Assembly: GCA_002699085.1 (NCBI GenBank)
Contig: PAAR01000026.1
Span: 1 to 64,000 of the forward strand
DNA from: Micavibrio sp.
Lineage (GTDB): Bacteria; Pseudomonadota; Alphaproteobacteria; Micavibrionales; UBA9664
Direction: 5' to 3'
DNA: 64,000 bases
A program made the translations under genes and the position numbers. The notes under the pieces were generated by a model, which was not told the DNA's origin, searched no databases, and was given only the letters and a program-made list of their open reading frames with translations. Positions within the stretch are counted from its first letter, which is position 1. Each line of letters starts with the position of its first letter. Shown here piece by piece: positions 34,909 through 42,842 of this stretch.

Positions 34909-34958
34909 ATGGATATATATGGTATATCATGGAAAAACATGGGAAATCAAGGAAAATC
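34909..34958. promoter_or_regulatory. Probable MraZ operator: five tandem 10-bp units
   Basis: On the plus strand ATGG occurs at 34909, 34919, 34929 and 34939, and AAGG at 34949, exactly 10 bases apart: ATGGATATAT, ATGGTATATC, ATGGAAAAAC, ATGGGAAATC, AAGGAAAATC. MraZ is known to bind direct repeats of a TGGG-like core separated by 5 bases upstream of its own gene; spacing and place match this. The 10-base period puts each core on the same DNA face. The core TGGGA is exact in only one unit, and the array is oriented opposite to the gene. Confidence 0.75.
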
Positions 34959-34982
34959 GGTAAGTTTATCCGCCACCACTAT

Positions 34983-35063
34983 CGTCATTGCGAAAGAGTG
35001 AAACGATTGAAGCAATCTATAATAATGACCACTATGGATTGCTTCGCTATACTCGCAATGACG
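34983..35063. repeat. REP-like interrupted palindrome (81 bp)
   Basis: Outer arms CGTCATTGCGA (34983-34993) and TCGCAATGACG (35053-35063) are exact reverse complements. Inner arms GAAGCAATC (35009-35017) and GATTGCTTC (35037-35045) also pair exactly. The whole could fold into a long two-part stem. This CGTCATTGCGA...GCAATCC type of palindrome is familiar as a dispersed intergenic repeat in many alphaproteobacterial and other genomes. Only one copy was seen in the window. It lies 25 bases beyond the mraZ operator repeats. Confidence 0.75.
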
Positions 35064-35075
35064 TTTTATTCAGAC

Positions 35076-35104
35076 AATAAAAAAACCCCGCTAAAGAGCG
35101 GAGT
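35076..35104 (-). terminator. Rho-independent terminator after the 35.1-kb small gene
   Basis: On the minus strand CTCCGCT, CTTT loop, AGCGGGG is followed by TTTTTTTATTG. It starts about 24 bases after the stop of the 86-residue gene at 35128-35388, making it the natural end of that two-gene transcript. It also keeps that transcript from running into the mraZ operator region. Confidence 0.85.
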
Positions 35105-35127
35105 CTTTATTAATCACTATCATTCCT

Positions 35128-35388
35128 TTAACGCCTTTGTAATCGTGCGTACTCTGCCAGTTTTTCATCTCTTTGCCTAGCAATCACACCGCCTCCGGCC
35201 GCCATAACCGTGAGCCCCACAACCGTGCCAACAATGCCTGCCGCAACCCCCAAAAGTGGTGACAGACCAAACGCAGCCAGACCTAAGCCAACTGTCACAC
35301 GTGGCCGCTCTGCCGTAAATTTTCTTAACGCCCCATTTTTACCAAAAATCTGTCCTAAACAGGTTGTACTTGACGGTGTTATTTTCAT
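35128..35388 (-). CDS. Small hypothetical membrane protein
   Basis: An 86-residue protein that I do not recognise. A basic N-terminal third (RKFTAERPRV) is followed by a long glycine/alanine-rich hydrophobic stretch from about residue 33 to 70 (VGLGLAAFGLSPLLGVAAG, then VVGLTVMAAGGGVIA), probably a hairpin of two membrane helices with GxxxG-type packing. It ends in a charged tail, RQRDEKLAEYARLQRR. The start lies 2 bases after the preceding gene and a terminator follows the stop, so the pair forms a small operon. Confidence 0.6.
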   Translation of the reverse strand: MKITPSSTTCLGQIFGKNGALRKFTAERPRVTVGLGLAAFGLSPLLGVAAGIVGTVVGLTVMAAGGGVIARQRDEKLAEYARLQRR

Positions 35389-35390
35389 TC

Positions 35391-35753
35391 CTAAATTCCT
35401 TCACTCTGTTGATTTAATCGCTCTACGTCTCTGTTAAATTTTGTTGCATACACATGATCAACCCCAAACTTTGCTTCAATCTCTGCCTGATCTCCAGCAC
35501 TCGGGTATTGACCTTTCTTACTATACAAAACATTTCCATAATAATCAAGATCTATTTCTTCTTGCATAGAAACTTTCTGCTGATACTCCAGATAAAGACT
35601 TGGTTTTACTGCAATATATGCAAAGCAAATATCCCCGTCCCCATCAATTCCTGTTAATATTTCAAGAATCCCTTGCTCATCGTCCGCGTTCTTAAGCTGC
35701 TCTTCTGTAATGCCCAATGCGTCATAAACAGCCTTTTTATCAATTTGTTCCAC
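35391..35753 (-). CDS. Hypothetical acidic protein
   Basis: A 120-residue soluble, acidic protein of unknown function. It opens with a helix-like segment (KKAVYDALGITEEQLKNADDEQG), then a short beta-rich middle (GDICFAYIAVKPSLYLEYQQK), and an acidic end. No catalytic motif, signal peptide or membrane segment is visible. AAGGGGTG lies upstream of the ATG at good distance. First gene of a two-gene unit with the small membrane protein at 35128. Confidence 0.6.
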   Translation of the reverse strand: MEQIDKKAVYDALGITEEQLKNADDEQGILEILTGIDGDGDICFAYIAVKPSLYLEYQQKVSMQEEIDLDYYGNVLYSKKGQYPSAGDQAEIEAKFGVDHVYATKFNRDVERLNQQSEGI

Positions 35754-35832
35754 AAAACACCCCTTAACTCGTTACTTTAGACAAAATAACAAAAGCTCTT
35801 TAAGAAAAGGCTAAAAATAGATTGAATTTTAT

Positions 35833-36330
35833 CTATTTAGATTTCGTGAAAGGACAATAACAGATCATTGCACAAAGCTGTTTTACTTCTGCCCACCTCA
35901 TCAAAATGATGAGTGCTGCCGAAACCCAGACACCGCAAGCCATACCAAACAATGCGCCGCTATCATCAAGCACCACAATTCCTAATGGTGTGAACAGATG
36001 GAAAAAGAGTGCACCCGATATTACGCCCAGCGCCATAAATGCACCGAGCATATTCACGAATGGCTTTTTAAAGACCAACCCGCCGAGCAACATTAATGAG
36101 GCCACTAACTCTGCTGAACCAATCACATAAGCATTAAATATACCTGGGGGCACGAATAACCCACCAAAGCCAAAACTCGCCGCCCAATTATCAAGTGTTG
36201 TAAAAATATACGCCGTCTCTGCTGAGTAAGTGAATTTAAAAAAAAGCGATTGTATAAACACAAAAGCAATAAATAGAGACAATACAAGTGGTGCATATTT
36301 ATTAATAGCGGGCATATTCTTTTCTTTCAT
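35833..36330 (-). CDS. DoxX-like membrane protein
   Basis: A 165-residue protein with four hydrophobic segments: YAPLVLSLFIAFVFIQSLFFKF, FNAYVIGSAELVASLMLLGGLV, MLGAFMALGVISGALFFHLF and LFGMACGVWVSAALIILM. The spacing and the residues ...SLFFKFT... and ...GSAELVASLMLLGG... resemble the DoxX/DoxD group of small quinone- or redox-linked membrane proteins. Function in this organism is not known. It has an alternative ATG five codons inside. Transcribed divergently from the ATP-grasp gene, with 43 bases between the starts. Confidence 0.65.
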   Translation of the reverse strand: MKEKNMPAINKYAPLVLSLFIAFVFIQSLFFKFTYSAETAYIFTTLDNWAASFGFGGLFVPPGIFNAYVIGSAELVASLMLLGGLVFKKPFVNMLGAFMALGVISGALFFHLFTPLGIVVLDDSGALFGMACGVWVSAALIILMRWAEVKQLCAMICYCPFTKSK

Positions 36331-36373
36331 TTTGTAACTTGATGCTACTCTACATTCGAATAGAGTAATAGAA

Positions 36374-37468
36374 ATGTTACAGATTGTAGAAAAACAGCCT
36401 CCCTATCAAGGCCTACCTGCTTTAGATAAAACAGTGCCCCCTCTCTCTTTTTTTGAGTTATGGCCACGTTTTTTATTTTATCCGCCTGTCCTGCTCTACG
36501 CATTTTGGCTCACTATAAAATTTGACGGACTGAACACATTAACGGCCAGCAATCCTTACTTTCCTGCGGGTGGCTTTGTCGGTGACAGTAAAAAAGCTAT
36601 TCACGAATTATTCCCAAAAGCACTTCAACAATATTTACCGAAAACCGTTTTTATAAAAAACGAACAAGCTCTAGACTCTTATTTCCAGATAGTAGAGCTC
36701 ACCTATCCTGTCGTGTGCAAACCCGATAAAGGGTGTCGGGGGGCTGGCGTTCAAAAGATACATTCGGATAAAGAGCTTAAAAATTATGCGCAACAATTCC
36801 CTTTTGGCAAAGACACACTTCTTATCCAAGAGCATATTGATTTTGAAGCCGAAGCTGGTGTGTTCTATATCCGCCACCCCGATCAAGAGAGAGGGCATAT
36901 TTTTTCTCTTACCCTAAAATATTTCCCTTATGTCTATGGAGATGGCGTATCGACATTAGAAACCCTCATCAAACTAAGTCCACGCGCTTCAAAGCTACAA
37001 AAAATATATCTAAAACGTCACGCCCATAAATTACATACAGTTCTAGCTCAGGGAGAAGCTTATCGCCTATCTTTTGCTGGCGCACACAGCAAGGGCACCA
37101 TATTTAAAAATGGCGACAAACACATAACCCCCGCTATGGAAGAATTCTTTGACCGGCTCTCTAAACAGATCCCTGAATTTTATTTTGGTCGCTTTGATGT
37201 ACGTTTTAAAGATATGTCTTCACTTGAAACAGGTGAGAATTTAAAAATTATTGAACTTAACGGTGCTGGTGCAGAAGCAACGCATATTTGGGATTCATCC
37301 ACTAAACTAAAAGATGCCTACAAAACATTATTCGAACAATTCCATCATGCCTATGAGATTGGTCACAAAAATAAACAGCGTGGCTTTAAACCAACACCGC
37401 TTAAAGAAGCACTCTTGATGGTACGGCAAAGTGAGGCGCTAACTGCCTTTTACCCTGAGACACATTAA
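36374..37468 (+). CDS. ATP-grasp domain protein, possible peptide/carboxylate-amine ligase
   Basis: A 364-residue protein with an ATP-grasp fold in its second half. VVCKPDKGCRGAGVQKI near residue 115 is the first ATP-binding strand and glycine loop, LLIQEHIDFEAEAGVFYI near 155 the hinge and adenine contacts, FGRFDVRF near 275 and KIIELNGAGAEATHIWD near 297 carry the acidic and Asn metal ligands. A hydrophobic N-terminal segment (LWPRFLFYPPVLLYAFWL) may hold it at the membrane. It resembles D-Ala-D-Ala ligase-fold enzymes but lacks the normal Ddl N-terminal domain, so I would not call it Ddl. Substrate unknown. Stand-alone gene. Confidence 0.7.
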   Translation: MLQIVEKQPPYQGLPALDKTVPPLSFFELWPRFLFYPPVLLYAFWLTIKFDGLNTLTASNPYFPAGGFVGDSKKAIHELFPKALQQYLPKTVFIKNEQALDSYFQIVELTYPVVCKPDKGCRGAGVQKIHSDKELKNYAQQFPFGKDTLLIQEHIDFEAEAGVFYIRHPDQERGHIFSLTLKYFPYVYGDGVSTLETLIKLSPRASKLQKIYLKRHAHKLHTVLAQGEAYRLSFAGAHSKGTIFKNGDKHITPAMEEFFDRLSKQIPEFYFGRFDVRFKDMSSLETGENLKIIELNGAGAEATHIWDSSTKLKDAYKTLFEQFHHAYEIGHKNKQRGFKPTPLKEALLMVRQSEALTAFYPETH

Positions 37469-37577
37469 ATACCCACATTTATTTTATGAAAAATTAAACG
37501 GCATTAACTTTTTTCTAACTATTTGTGTGTAGCCTCTTAGAGAAGTCATTAAAAAGTGACAATCGAGGGGAAGAAAA

Positions 37578-37727
37578 ATGTCTTATTTAGTTTTTATGTT
37601 TTCAGTTAGTCTATGCTTGTTTTTAACATCTTTGTTTTACTCAAGCTTTCAAGTAAATGAAATCATTAGTAAAAGCGTCGCAAAAGCAAACATCAGCTTG
37701 CGTTATATTTTCAACGTAATTGTTTAA
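37578..37727 (+). CDS. Possible 49-residue membrane peptide
   Basis: A short reading frame with an excellent ribosome site (GAGGGGAAG, 6 bases before ATG). It codes for MSYLVFMFSVSLCLFLTSLF, one hydrophobic helix, then a polar/amphipathic part (QVNEIISKSVAKANISLRY). It ends 13 bases before the 3' end of the convergent RNase P RNA. No family recognised. The strong ribosome site, helix and clean ends favour a real small membrane protein, but composition alone could produce this in AT-rich spacer. Confidence 0.45.
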   Translation: MSYLVFMFSVSLCLFLTSLFYSSFQVNEIISKSVAKANISLRYIFNVIV

Positions 37728-37740
37728 TTAATAAAAATAG

Positions 37741-38100
37741 TCAGAAGGCCTATAAGCCGGGTTCTGTTTTTCAGATAATCATTCATCTAGGCTGGTTGTT
37801 ACCAAACAGCTCAAGCAATCTACCCGCACTGCACCGGAGAAAAACGGCATAAGCAGTGCCTATTTGATCTTGCTTCAGATGGGGTTTACCAATACCACTT
37901 TTGTTACCAAAAGCGTGGTGCGCTCTTACCGCACCGTTTCATCCTTACCACGACCTAATCGTTTCGGCGGTCTGTTTTCTGTTGCACTATCCGTCAGCCT
38001 TAAATTCCTTCATGGCCGCCCGGGCGTTACCCGGCATCACTTTTCTCTGAAGCCCGGACTTTCCTCGTACCATAAGCACGCGATTATCCAACCTTCTGAC
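37741..38100 (-). ncRNA. rnpB: RNase P RNA component
   Basis: On the minus strand the universal 5' core GAGGAAAGTCCGGGCTTC and the 3' core CAGAACCCGGCTTATAGGCC are present about 300 bases apart, in the right order. The ends TCAGAAGG (38099-38092) and CCTTCTGA (37748-37741) pair as helix P1. A-type features between them include GCCGGGTAACGCCCGG and the CR region GGTAAGGATGAAACGGTGCGGTAAGAGCGCACC. This ribozyme removes tRNA 5' leaders. It begins about 10 bases after the amidase stop on the same strand. Confidence 0.95.
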
Positions 38101-38110
38101 TATTTCAATC

Positions 38111-38608
38111 TTATACAGTAAGAGGACGGGGTAAGGCTAGATTTTTCTTAGCCAAGATATCCCATGGAAATAATTCCCCTGGGTCTTTTTTACGGTCTGG
38201 GGCAACGTCTGAATGCCCGAGCACATAAGCCGGCTTAATAGGATGACGTTTAAAAATACCGTCTAAAAGTTCAATCAGTGCCGCAATCTGAATATCGGGA
38301 AACGGTCGATAGCCCCATTCATGTCCGGGGTTTACAAGCTCAATCCCAATCGAATATTTATTAATATTATCTCTGCCATCCCAGAATGAAACGCCTGCAT
38401 GCCATGCACGTTTAGCCTCATCGATCATCTGAAACACACGCCCATCTTCTTCAATCATGTAATGCGCACTTACCTTAGCATCAGGATCACATAGCCTATC
38501 AAGAGCCTCTTGTCCTGTTTTCATCCCTGTATAATGGATAATCACCATATCAATTGGTACGCCGCCTCTATCATCAAAATTCGGTGATGGTGCTTGGATA
38601 ATCTGCAT
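38111..38608 (-). CDS. N-acetylmuramoyl-L-alanine amidase, AmpD/AmiD type
   Basis: A 165-residue Amidase_2 domain protein. DMVIIHYTGM near residue 20 carries the first zinc His; KVSAHYMIEEDGRVFQMI and RAWHAGVSFW follow, then NKYSIGIELVNPG, and VLGHSDVAPDRKKDPGELFPW near 138 supplies the other zinc His and the catalytic Lys/Asp region. These enzymes cut the bond between MurNAc and L-Ala in peptidoglycan fragments. No signal peptide is visible, which favours a cytoplasmic recycling role (AmpD-like) over a periplasmic one. Ends right next to the rnpB 5' end; read divergently from nadA. Confidence 0.9.
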   Translation of the reverse strand: MQIIQAPSPNFDDRGGVPIDMVIIHYTGMKTGQEALDRLCDPDAKVSAHYMIEEDGRVFQMIDEAKRAWHAGVSFWDGRDNINKYSIGIELVNPGHEWGYRPFPDIQIAALIELLDGIFKRHPIKPAYVLGHSDVAPDRKKDPGELFPWDILAKKNLALPRPLTV

Positions 38609-38670
38609 AAATCCATGATGCTTGTTTTTCTATAGCTTTACAAATCTAAAAATAACGGTATTTCTATTAC

Positions 38671-39651
38671 ATGGAAAAGAACGTGGATCCTTATGAAAAA
38701 GTTGCGCAGTTTTACCCGCAAGTTCAGTGGGATGCGCTCCAACCTATGGTTGAAGAGATCAACGCTCTAAAAAAAGAAAAAAACGCCGTTATTCTGGCGC
38801 ATAATTACATGACCCCCGATATTTACCATGGTGTCGCCGATATCGTTGGCGATAGCCTAAAACTGGCGCAAGAAGCTGCTAAGACAAAAGCCAATGTGAT
38901 CGTGCAAGCGGGCGTCCATTTTATGGCAGAGACCTCAAAAATCCTCTGTATGGACAAAACAGTTTTAATCCCTGACATGAAAGCGGGTTGCTCTTTGGCC
39001 GAATCCATGACAGGTGCGGATGTACGCTTACTTAAAGAAAAATATCCTGGTGTGCCGATTGTCACCTATGTGAACACAACCGCCGATGTGAAGGCTGAAA
39101 CCGATATATGCTGCACCTCTGGCAATGTCGTAAAAATCATTAAAAAACTGCGTGATGAGGGTCATAAGCAAGTTTTCTGTATCCCTGATAAATATCTCGC
39201 TCAAAACACCCAAGCACAAGTGCCTGATATTCAAATTCTGACATGGGAAGGCGCTTGTGAAGTTCACGAAAAATTCACAACACAAGATATTCAAAAATAT
39301 CGGGATCAATATAAAGACGTGATTGTGTTAGCGCATCCTGAATGCCCCGCCGATGTGGTTAAAGCCGCTGATTTATCGGGCTCTACGGCGCAAATGATTG
39401 ACTATGTTCAAGATAAACAGCCGGAGCGTGTGATCCTTATCACCGAATGTTCTATGGGTGATAACATTACCGCCACTAATCCAAATGTTGAGTTTATCCG
39501 TTCATGCCAGCTATGTCCGCATATGAAACGCATTACATTACCGAAAATTCTACATAGCCTTAAAACAATGACAACGGAAATTCTGGTTGATCCAGATATC
39601 GCCGCCAAAGCAAAGCGTGCAGTTGATCGTATGCTGGAGTACAGTGCTTAA
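38671..39651 (+). CDS. nadA: Quinolinate synthase NadA
   Basis: A 326-residue [4Fe-4S] enzyme condensing iminoaspartate with dihydroxyacetone phosphate to quinolinate in NAD synthesis. [16 protein letters not shown] near residue 40, the cysteine of [10 protein letters not shown] near 110, HPECPADVV near 226 and [16 protein letters not shown] near 283 are family motifs, providing cluster cysteines and substrate-binding residues. Its stop shares one base with the nadC start. nadB (aspartate oxidase) is not beside it. Confidence 0.97.
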   Translation: MEKNVDPYEKVAQFYPQVQWDALQPMVEEINALKKEKNAVILAHNYMTPDIYHGVADIVGDSLKLAQEAAKTKANVIVQAGVHFMAETSKILCMDKTVLIPDMKAGCSLAESMTGADVRLLKEKYPGVPIVTYVNTTADVKAETDICCTSGNVVKIIKKLRDEGHKQVFCIPDKYLAQNTQAQVPDIQILTWEGACEVHEKFTTQDIQKYRDQYKDVIVLAHPECPADVVKAADLSGSTAQMIDYVQDKQPERVILITECSMGDNITATNPNVEFIRSCQLCPHMKRITLPKILHSLKTMTTEILVDPDIAAKAKRAVDRMLEYSA

Positions 39652-40463
39652 TGAATATATCAGACCTCATAAAATTTGCCTTAGATGAAGACTTAGGCCT
39701 TGCTGGTGACATCACCTCACAGGCCATTTTTGCACCAGATCATAAAAGCAGTGCTAAAATCATTGCGCGTGAAAAAGGTGTCTTATCAGGCATTAGCATT
39801 GTCGAGCAAGTTTTTGGCCTAGGCCAAGTAAAAATGAATGATGGCGCAAAAGTTAAAAAAGGCGACGTCGTCTTTGAGATTAATAATGCCCCTACCCTAC
39901 ATATTCTATCGCATGAGCGTGTAGCACTTAATTTACTCTCACATTTATCTGGCATTGCCACCGCCACTTCCAAATATGTTGAAGCGGTTAAAGGCACGAA
40001 CACACATATTTGCTGCACCAGAAAAACCATTCCCAATTTGCGCAGCTTGCAGAAACAAGCCGTTAAGCATGGCGGCGGCAACAATCACCGTTTTGGCTTA
40101 TTTGACGCTGTGATGATTAAAGACAACCACATTGCTGCCTGTGGTGGCGATATTTTAAAAACTATCGAAAAGGTAAAAAATGCGGTTGGTCATATGGTCA
40201 AAATCGAGATTGAAGTTGATACAATAGAACAGTTCAAAAAGATTATAGGCAGCCCTGTTGATGTTGTCCTTTTAGATAATATGAGTCCCGCTCAAATTCT
40301 TGAAATTATCGCCATAAATAATAATCGCTACATCTTAGAGGCATCAGGCGGCATTACTATCGAGACAATTGGCGATTATGCCAAAACTGGTGTAAACTTA
40401 ATATCTGTGGGTGCATTAACGCATTCCGTCAAAGCCTTTGATTTTGGCCTAGATTATTTATAA
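39651..40463 (+). CDS. nadC: Nicotinate-nucleotide pyrophosphorylase NadC
   Basis: A 270-residue quinolinate phosphoribosyltransferase producing nicotinate mononucleotide. DLGLAGDITSQAI at the start, HERVALNLLSHLSGIAT near residue 85, CTRKTIPNLRSLQKQAVKHGGGNNHRFGLFDAVMIKDNH near 122-160 (given here as two adjoining pieces: CTRKTIPNLRSLQKQA and VKHGGGNNHRFGLFD), IEVDTIEQ, and ASGGITIETIGDYAKTGV near 226 fit the family. Translated right after nadA with stop and start overlapping. Complete and of standard length. Confidence 0.97.
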   Translation: MNISDLIKFALDEDLGLAGDITSQAIFAPDHKSSAKIIAREKGVLSGISIVEQVFGLGQVKMNDGAKVKKGDVVFEINNAPTLHILSHERVALNLLSHLSGIATATSKYVEAVKGTNTHICCTRKTIPNLRSLQKQAVKHGGGNNHRFGLFDAVMIKDNHIAACGGDILKTIEKVKNAVGHMVKIEIEVDTIEQFKKIIGSPVDVVLLDNMSPAQILEIIAINNNRYILEASGGITIETIGDYAKTGVNLISVGALTHSVKAFDFGLDYL

Positions 40464-40476
40464 AGGATTACTCACG

Positions 40477-40995
40477 ATGCGGATTTTACTTCTATCTCTT
40501 TTTCTTTTTGGCAGCCTCAGTACGCAAGCCTTTGCGGCCAAAACAGCCAGTAAAATCATCACAGGTGATGAGGCAGATAGAATGTTATCCAATGTTATTT
40601 CCATGCTAGCCAGCGGCGATAAAGAAACTTTAAAAGATTTCTTTGAAGATGATGCGACAAAGGATTTAAAAATAAACATTATAGGTGGCACTGGCGAGAA
40701 TGGTGAACCACTAACACTTTCTGCTAGAAATCTAAAATATAAAGATAAATTTGCGCCTATTTTCAATGGTGGCATGCCTTTTGGTGGCGAAACATTTGTC
40801 GCGAGAGATAACCGATCAGCAGCGGGACATTTTCAACTTTTAAGCTTTAATCAAAATTCAGGCGAGAATAAAATGACAAATATTCAGAGCAACTGCTCAT
40901 TTTCAATGATACTAGATAATGACTACATGCTAAGGCTCTCTAAACTTGAGTGCCGTGTTTCTGAGAAAACGATCAATCTCAGCGGCAGCCAGTAA
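40477..40995 (+). CDS. Exported hypothetical protein A
   Basis: A 172-residue secreted protein with a clear signal peptide (LLLSLFLFGSLSTQAFAA, cleavage after about residue 21). The mature part has a helical start (RMLSNVISMLASGDKETLKDFF) and a beta-rich rest with one cysteine pair (NCSFSMILDN...LECRVSE). It looks like a small alpha+beta fold similar in pattern to SnoaL/NTF2-type domains, but I cannot name a family. It follows nadC after 13 bases and resembles the protein at 41459-42043. Confidence 0.65.
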   Translation: MRILLLSLFLFGSLSTQAFAAKTASKIITGDEADRMLSNVISMLASGDKETLKDFFEDDATKDLKINIIGGTGENGEPLTLSARNLKYKDKFAPIFNGGMPFGGETFVARDNRSAAGHFQLLSFNQNSGENKMTNIQSNCSFSMILDNDYMLRLSKLECRVSEKTINLSGSQ

Positions 40996-41391
40996 TTAAA
41001 ACAAATAATGCGCCAAGCCAAACAGCGCATAGGCTATTAAATAAAATCCACCATCAATGAGAATTAACCGCCTTGGTTGTCCCATAAAGATAACCGACAT
41101 CACTTTTGAAGGAATAGTGAAAGCAATAAACATCAAGACAGTAAAGATAACAAAATCAATACCTGCACTCATCCCTAGACTTGAAACAAAAAAGCCATAT
41201 ATCAATGAAGAAACAACAAGTGAGGTAAATGATATGATCGACATTTTTGTAGGAATCTTTGCATCGGCTTTCTTTTTTAAGGCCGTACGCCATGCTTTTC
41301 CCATCCCTGTAGCTGTTGAATACCATAAAAGATGAAGGCTTTGTGCCACTACAGCCGCTACAACAGAAATAAAGAGTGTTAAAATATCCAT
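40996..41391 (-). CDS. DUF1761-like membrane protein
   Basis: A 131-residue membrane protein with four hydrophobic segments. The N-terminal LFISVVAAVVAQSLHLLWYSTATGMGKAWRTALKKK has the short helix, Trp-Tyr and Gly-Lys-Trp features of the DUF1761 group; the last helix pair (FYLIAYALFGLAHYL) closes the bundle. Function is unknown for the family. It ends directly at the stop of the exported protein A gene on the other strand. Confidence 0.6.
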   Translation of the reverse strand: MDILTLFISVVAAVVAQSLHLLWYSTATGMGKAWRTALKKKADAKIPTKMSIISFTSLVVSSLIYGFFVSSLGMSAGIDFVIFTVLMFIAFTIPSKVMSVIFMGQPRRLILIDGGFYLIAYALFGLAHYLF

Positions 41392-41458
41392 TTTAAATTT
41401 ATCCTAACTTTTATAGACTAAGCTACAGTATATATAAATTTTAGCCAAGGAGCGATAC

Positions 41459-42043
41459 GTGTCTTTAAAAACACTTTTTACCTTTATTTTTGTACTTTCA
41501 GCAACTGGCACGGCTTTTGCCCAAGAAACACTTACAGCTGGCAGTCTACGGACACATCTTTATACCGAAAATAGAATACTCCAAAGCATTCAGGGATCTA
41601 GTAACTTACAAGCAGTTCGAGACTTCATGCAAAAACATTTAACCGATAATTTTGTGTTTAAGGACTCTATCACATCTCATATGGGTAGCTATGGCAGCTC
41701 AAATGAAAATGTTGAATATAAGCGTGCCGATTATATTGATAGCATCATGTCTAATGCCGATGCTTTTAGCGGTGTTAAAAGCAATTTAGATATTAAAACC
41801 ATTGATATTTCCAGCGACGGCAAACGTGCCACAGTGGTTTATGATATGGATGCCCACTTCGACGCCAAAAACGAAGACCTTGCTCAACAAGGCAATGTAT
41901 CCGCTAATGCCTCCTTCGGTTTTCAGACAAATTCTGATTGCCGCGCAAATATGCTCATAAACCAAGAAAATATTATTCAAACAGAACGTCTGGTATGCAA
42001 AACAGATGCCTCAATGACATTACCAAAAGGTTTTGGCGAGTAA
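41459..42043 (+). CDS. Exported hypothetical protein B
   Basis: A 194-residue secreted protein with signal peptide LKTLFTFIFVLSATGTAFA. It starts at GTG 41459, with an ideal AAGGAG 7 bases before it. The mature part parallels exported protein A: a helix (RILQSIQGSSNLQAVRDFM), a DNFVFKDSI-like beta strand, and a C-terminal cysteine pair (SDCRANMLINQENIIQ...LVCKTD). The two are probably diverged duplicates, now separated by the DUF1761 gene. Likely periplasmic; no enzymatic motif seen. Confidence 0.65.
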   Translation: MSLKTLFTFIFVLSATGTAFAQETLTAGSLRTHLYTENRILQSIQGSSNLQAVRDFMQKHLTDNFVFKDSITSHMGSYGSSNENVEYKRADYIDSIMSNADAFSGVKSNLDIKTIDISSDGKRATVVYDMDAHFDAKNEDLAQQGNVSANASFGFQTNSDCRANMLINQENIIQTERLVCKTDASMTLPKGFGE

Positions 42044-42059
42044 TAGGCTTGATTTTGGT

Positions 42060-42842
42060 TTAAGCCCGACGAGCAACCATAAGTTTCTTAATTTCACCAA
42101 TCGCTCTGGCTGGATTAAGGCCTTTAGGGCAGGTTTTTGTGCAGTTCATAATTGTATGACATCTATACAGACGGAATGGGTCTTCCAAAGCGTCTAAGCG
42201 TTCACCTGTTGCCTCATCACGGCTATCCGCCACCCAACGATAGGCCTGAAGCAATACCGCAGGGCCCAAGAAACGATCTGAGTTCCACCAATATGATGGG
42301 CATGATGTAGAACAGCAAAAACAAAGGATACAGGCCGATGCTTCATCAATGAGCTTTTGCTCTTCTGGTGATTGTAAACGCTCACGTGTTGGTGCTGTGG
42401 TCTGAGTCTTCATCCATGGTTCAATTGTTGTAAGCTGCGCATACACATGATTTAAATCTGGCACTAAATCTTTAACAACAGGCATATGCGGTAATGGATA
42501 GATATTAACCGTATCCCCTTTGCATTCATCAATCGGCTTCAAACACGCCAAAGTATTGGTACCGTCAATATTCATTGCACAAGAACCACAAATACCTTCA
42601 CGACAAGAACGACGGAATGTCAGTGTAGAATCAACTTCATTCTTAATTTTGATAACCGCATCAAGCACCATTGCGCCACAATCATCCATATCCAACTCAT
42701 ATGTATCAGTACGTGGATTTTCATCTGTGTCTGGAGACCAGCGATACACTTTGAATTTTTTGGTATTCTTAGCCCCTTTAGGCGCCTTATAGGTTTTACC
42801 CGCTTTTATCTTTGAATTCTTTGGTAAGCTAAACTCAGCCAT
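42060..42842 (-). CDS. sdhB: Succinate dehydrogenase iron-sulfur subunit
   Basis: A 260-residue subunit of complex II passing electrons from FAD to ubiquinone. All three cluster sets are present: [15 protein letters not shown] with a later Cys in TLAC ([2Fe-2S], residues about 80-105), [17 protein letters not shown] near 170 and [18 protein letters not shown] near 230 ([4Fe-4S] and [3Fe-4S]). The basic N-terminus ([19 protein letters not shown]) is an extension common in alphaproteobacteria. It is on the same strand as sdhCDA but 4 kb further on, separated by six unrelated genes. Confidence 0.97.
   Translation of the reverse strand: MAEFSLPKNSKIKAGKTYKAPKGAKNTKKFKVYRWSPDTDENPRTDTYELDMDDCGAMVLDAVIKIKNEVDSTLTFRRSCREGICGSCAMNIDGTNTLACLKPIDECKGDTVNIYPLPHMPVVKDLVPDLNHVYAQLTTIEPWMKTQTTAPTRERLQSPEEQKLIDEASACILCFCCSTSCPSYWWNSDRFLGPAVLLQAYRWVADSRDEATGERLDALEDPFRLYRCHTIMNCTKTCPKGLNPARAIGEIKKLMVARRA

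Noticed and set aside
36374-37468. Calling the ATP-grasp enzyme Ddl
   Set aside because: The N-terminal domain and substrate-binding residues of D-Ala-D-Ala ligases are not recognisable.
37864-38121. 85-residue plus-strand frame
   Set aside because: It is antisense to the conserved RNase P RNA and has no ribosome site.
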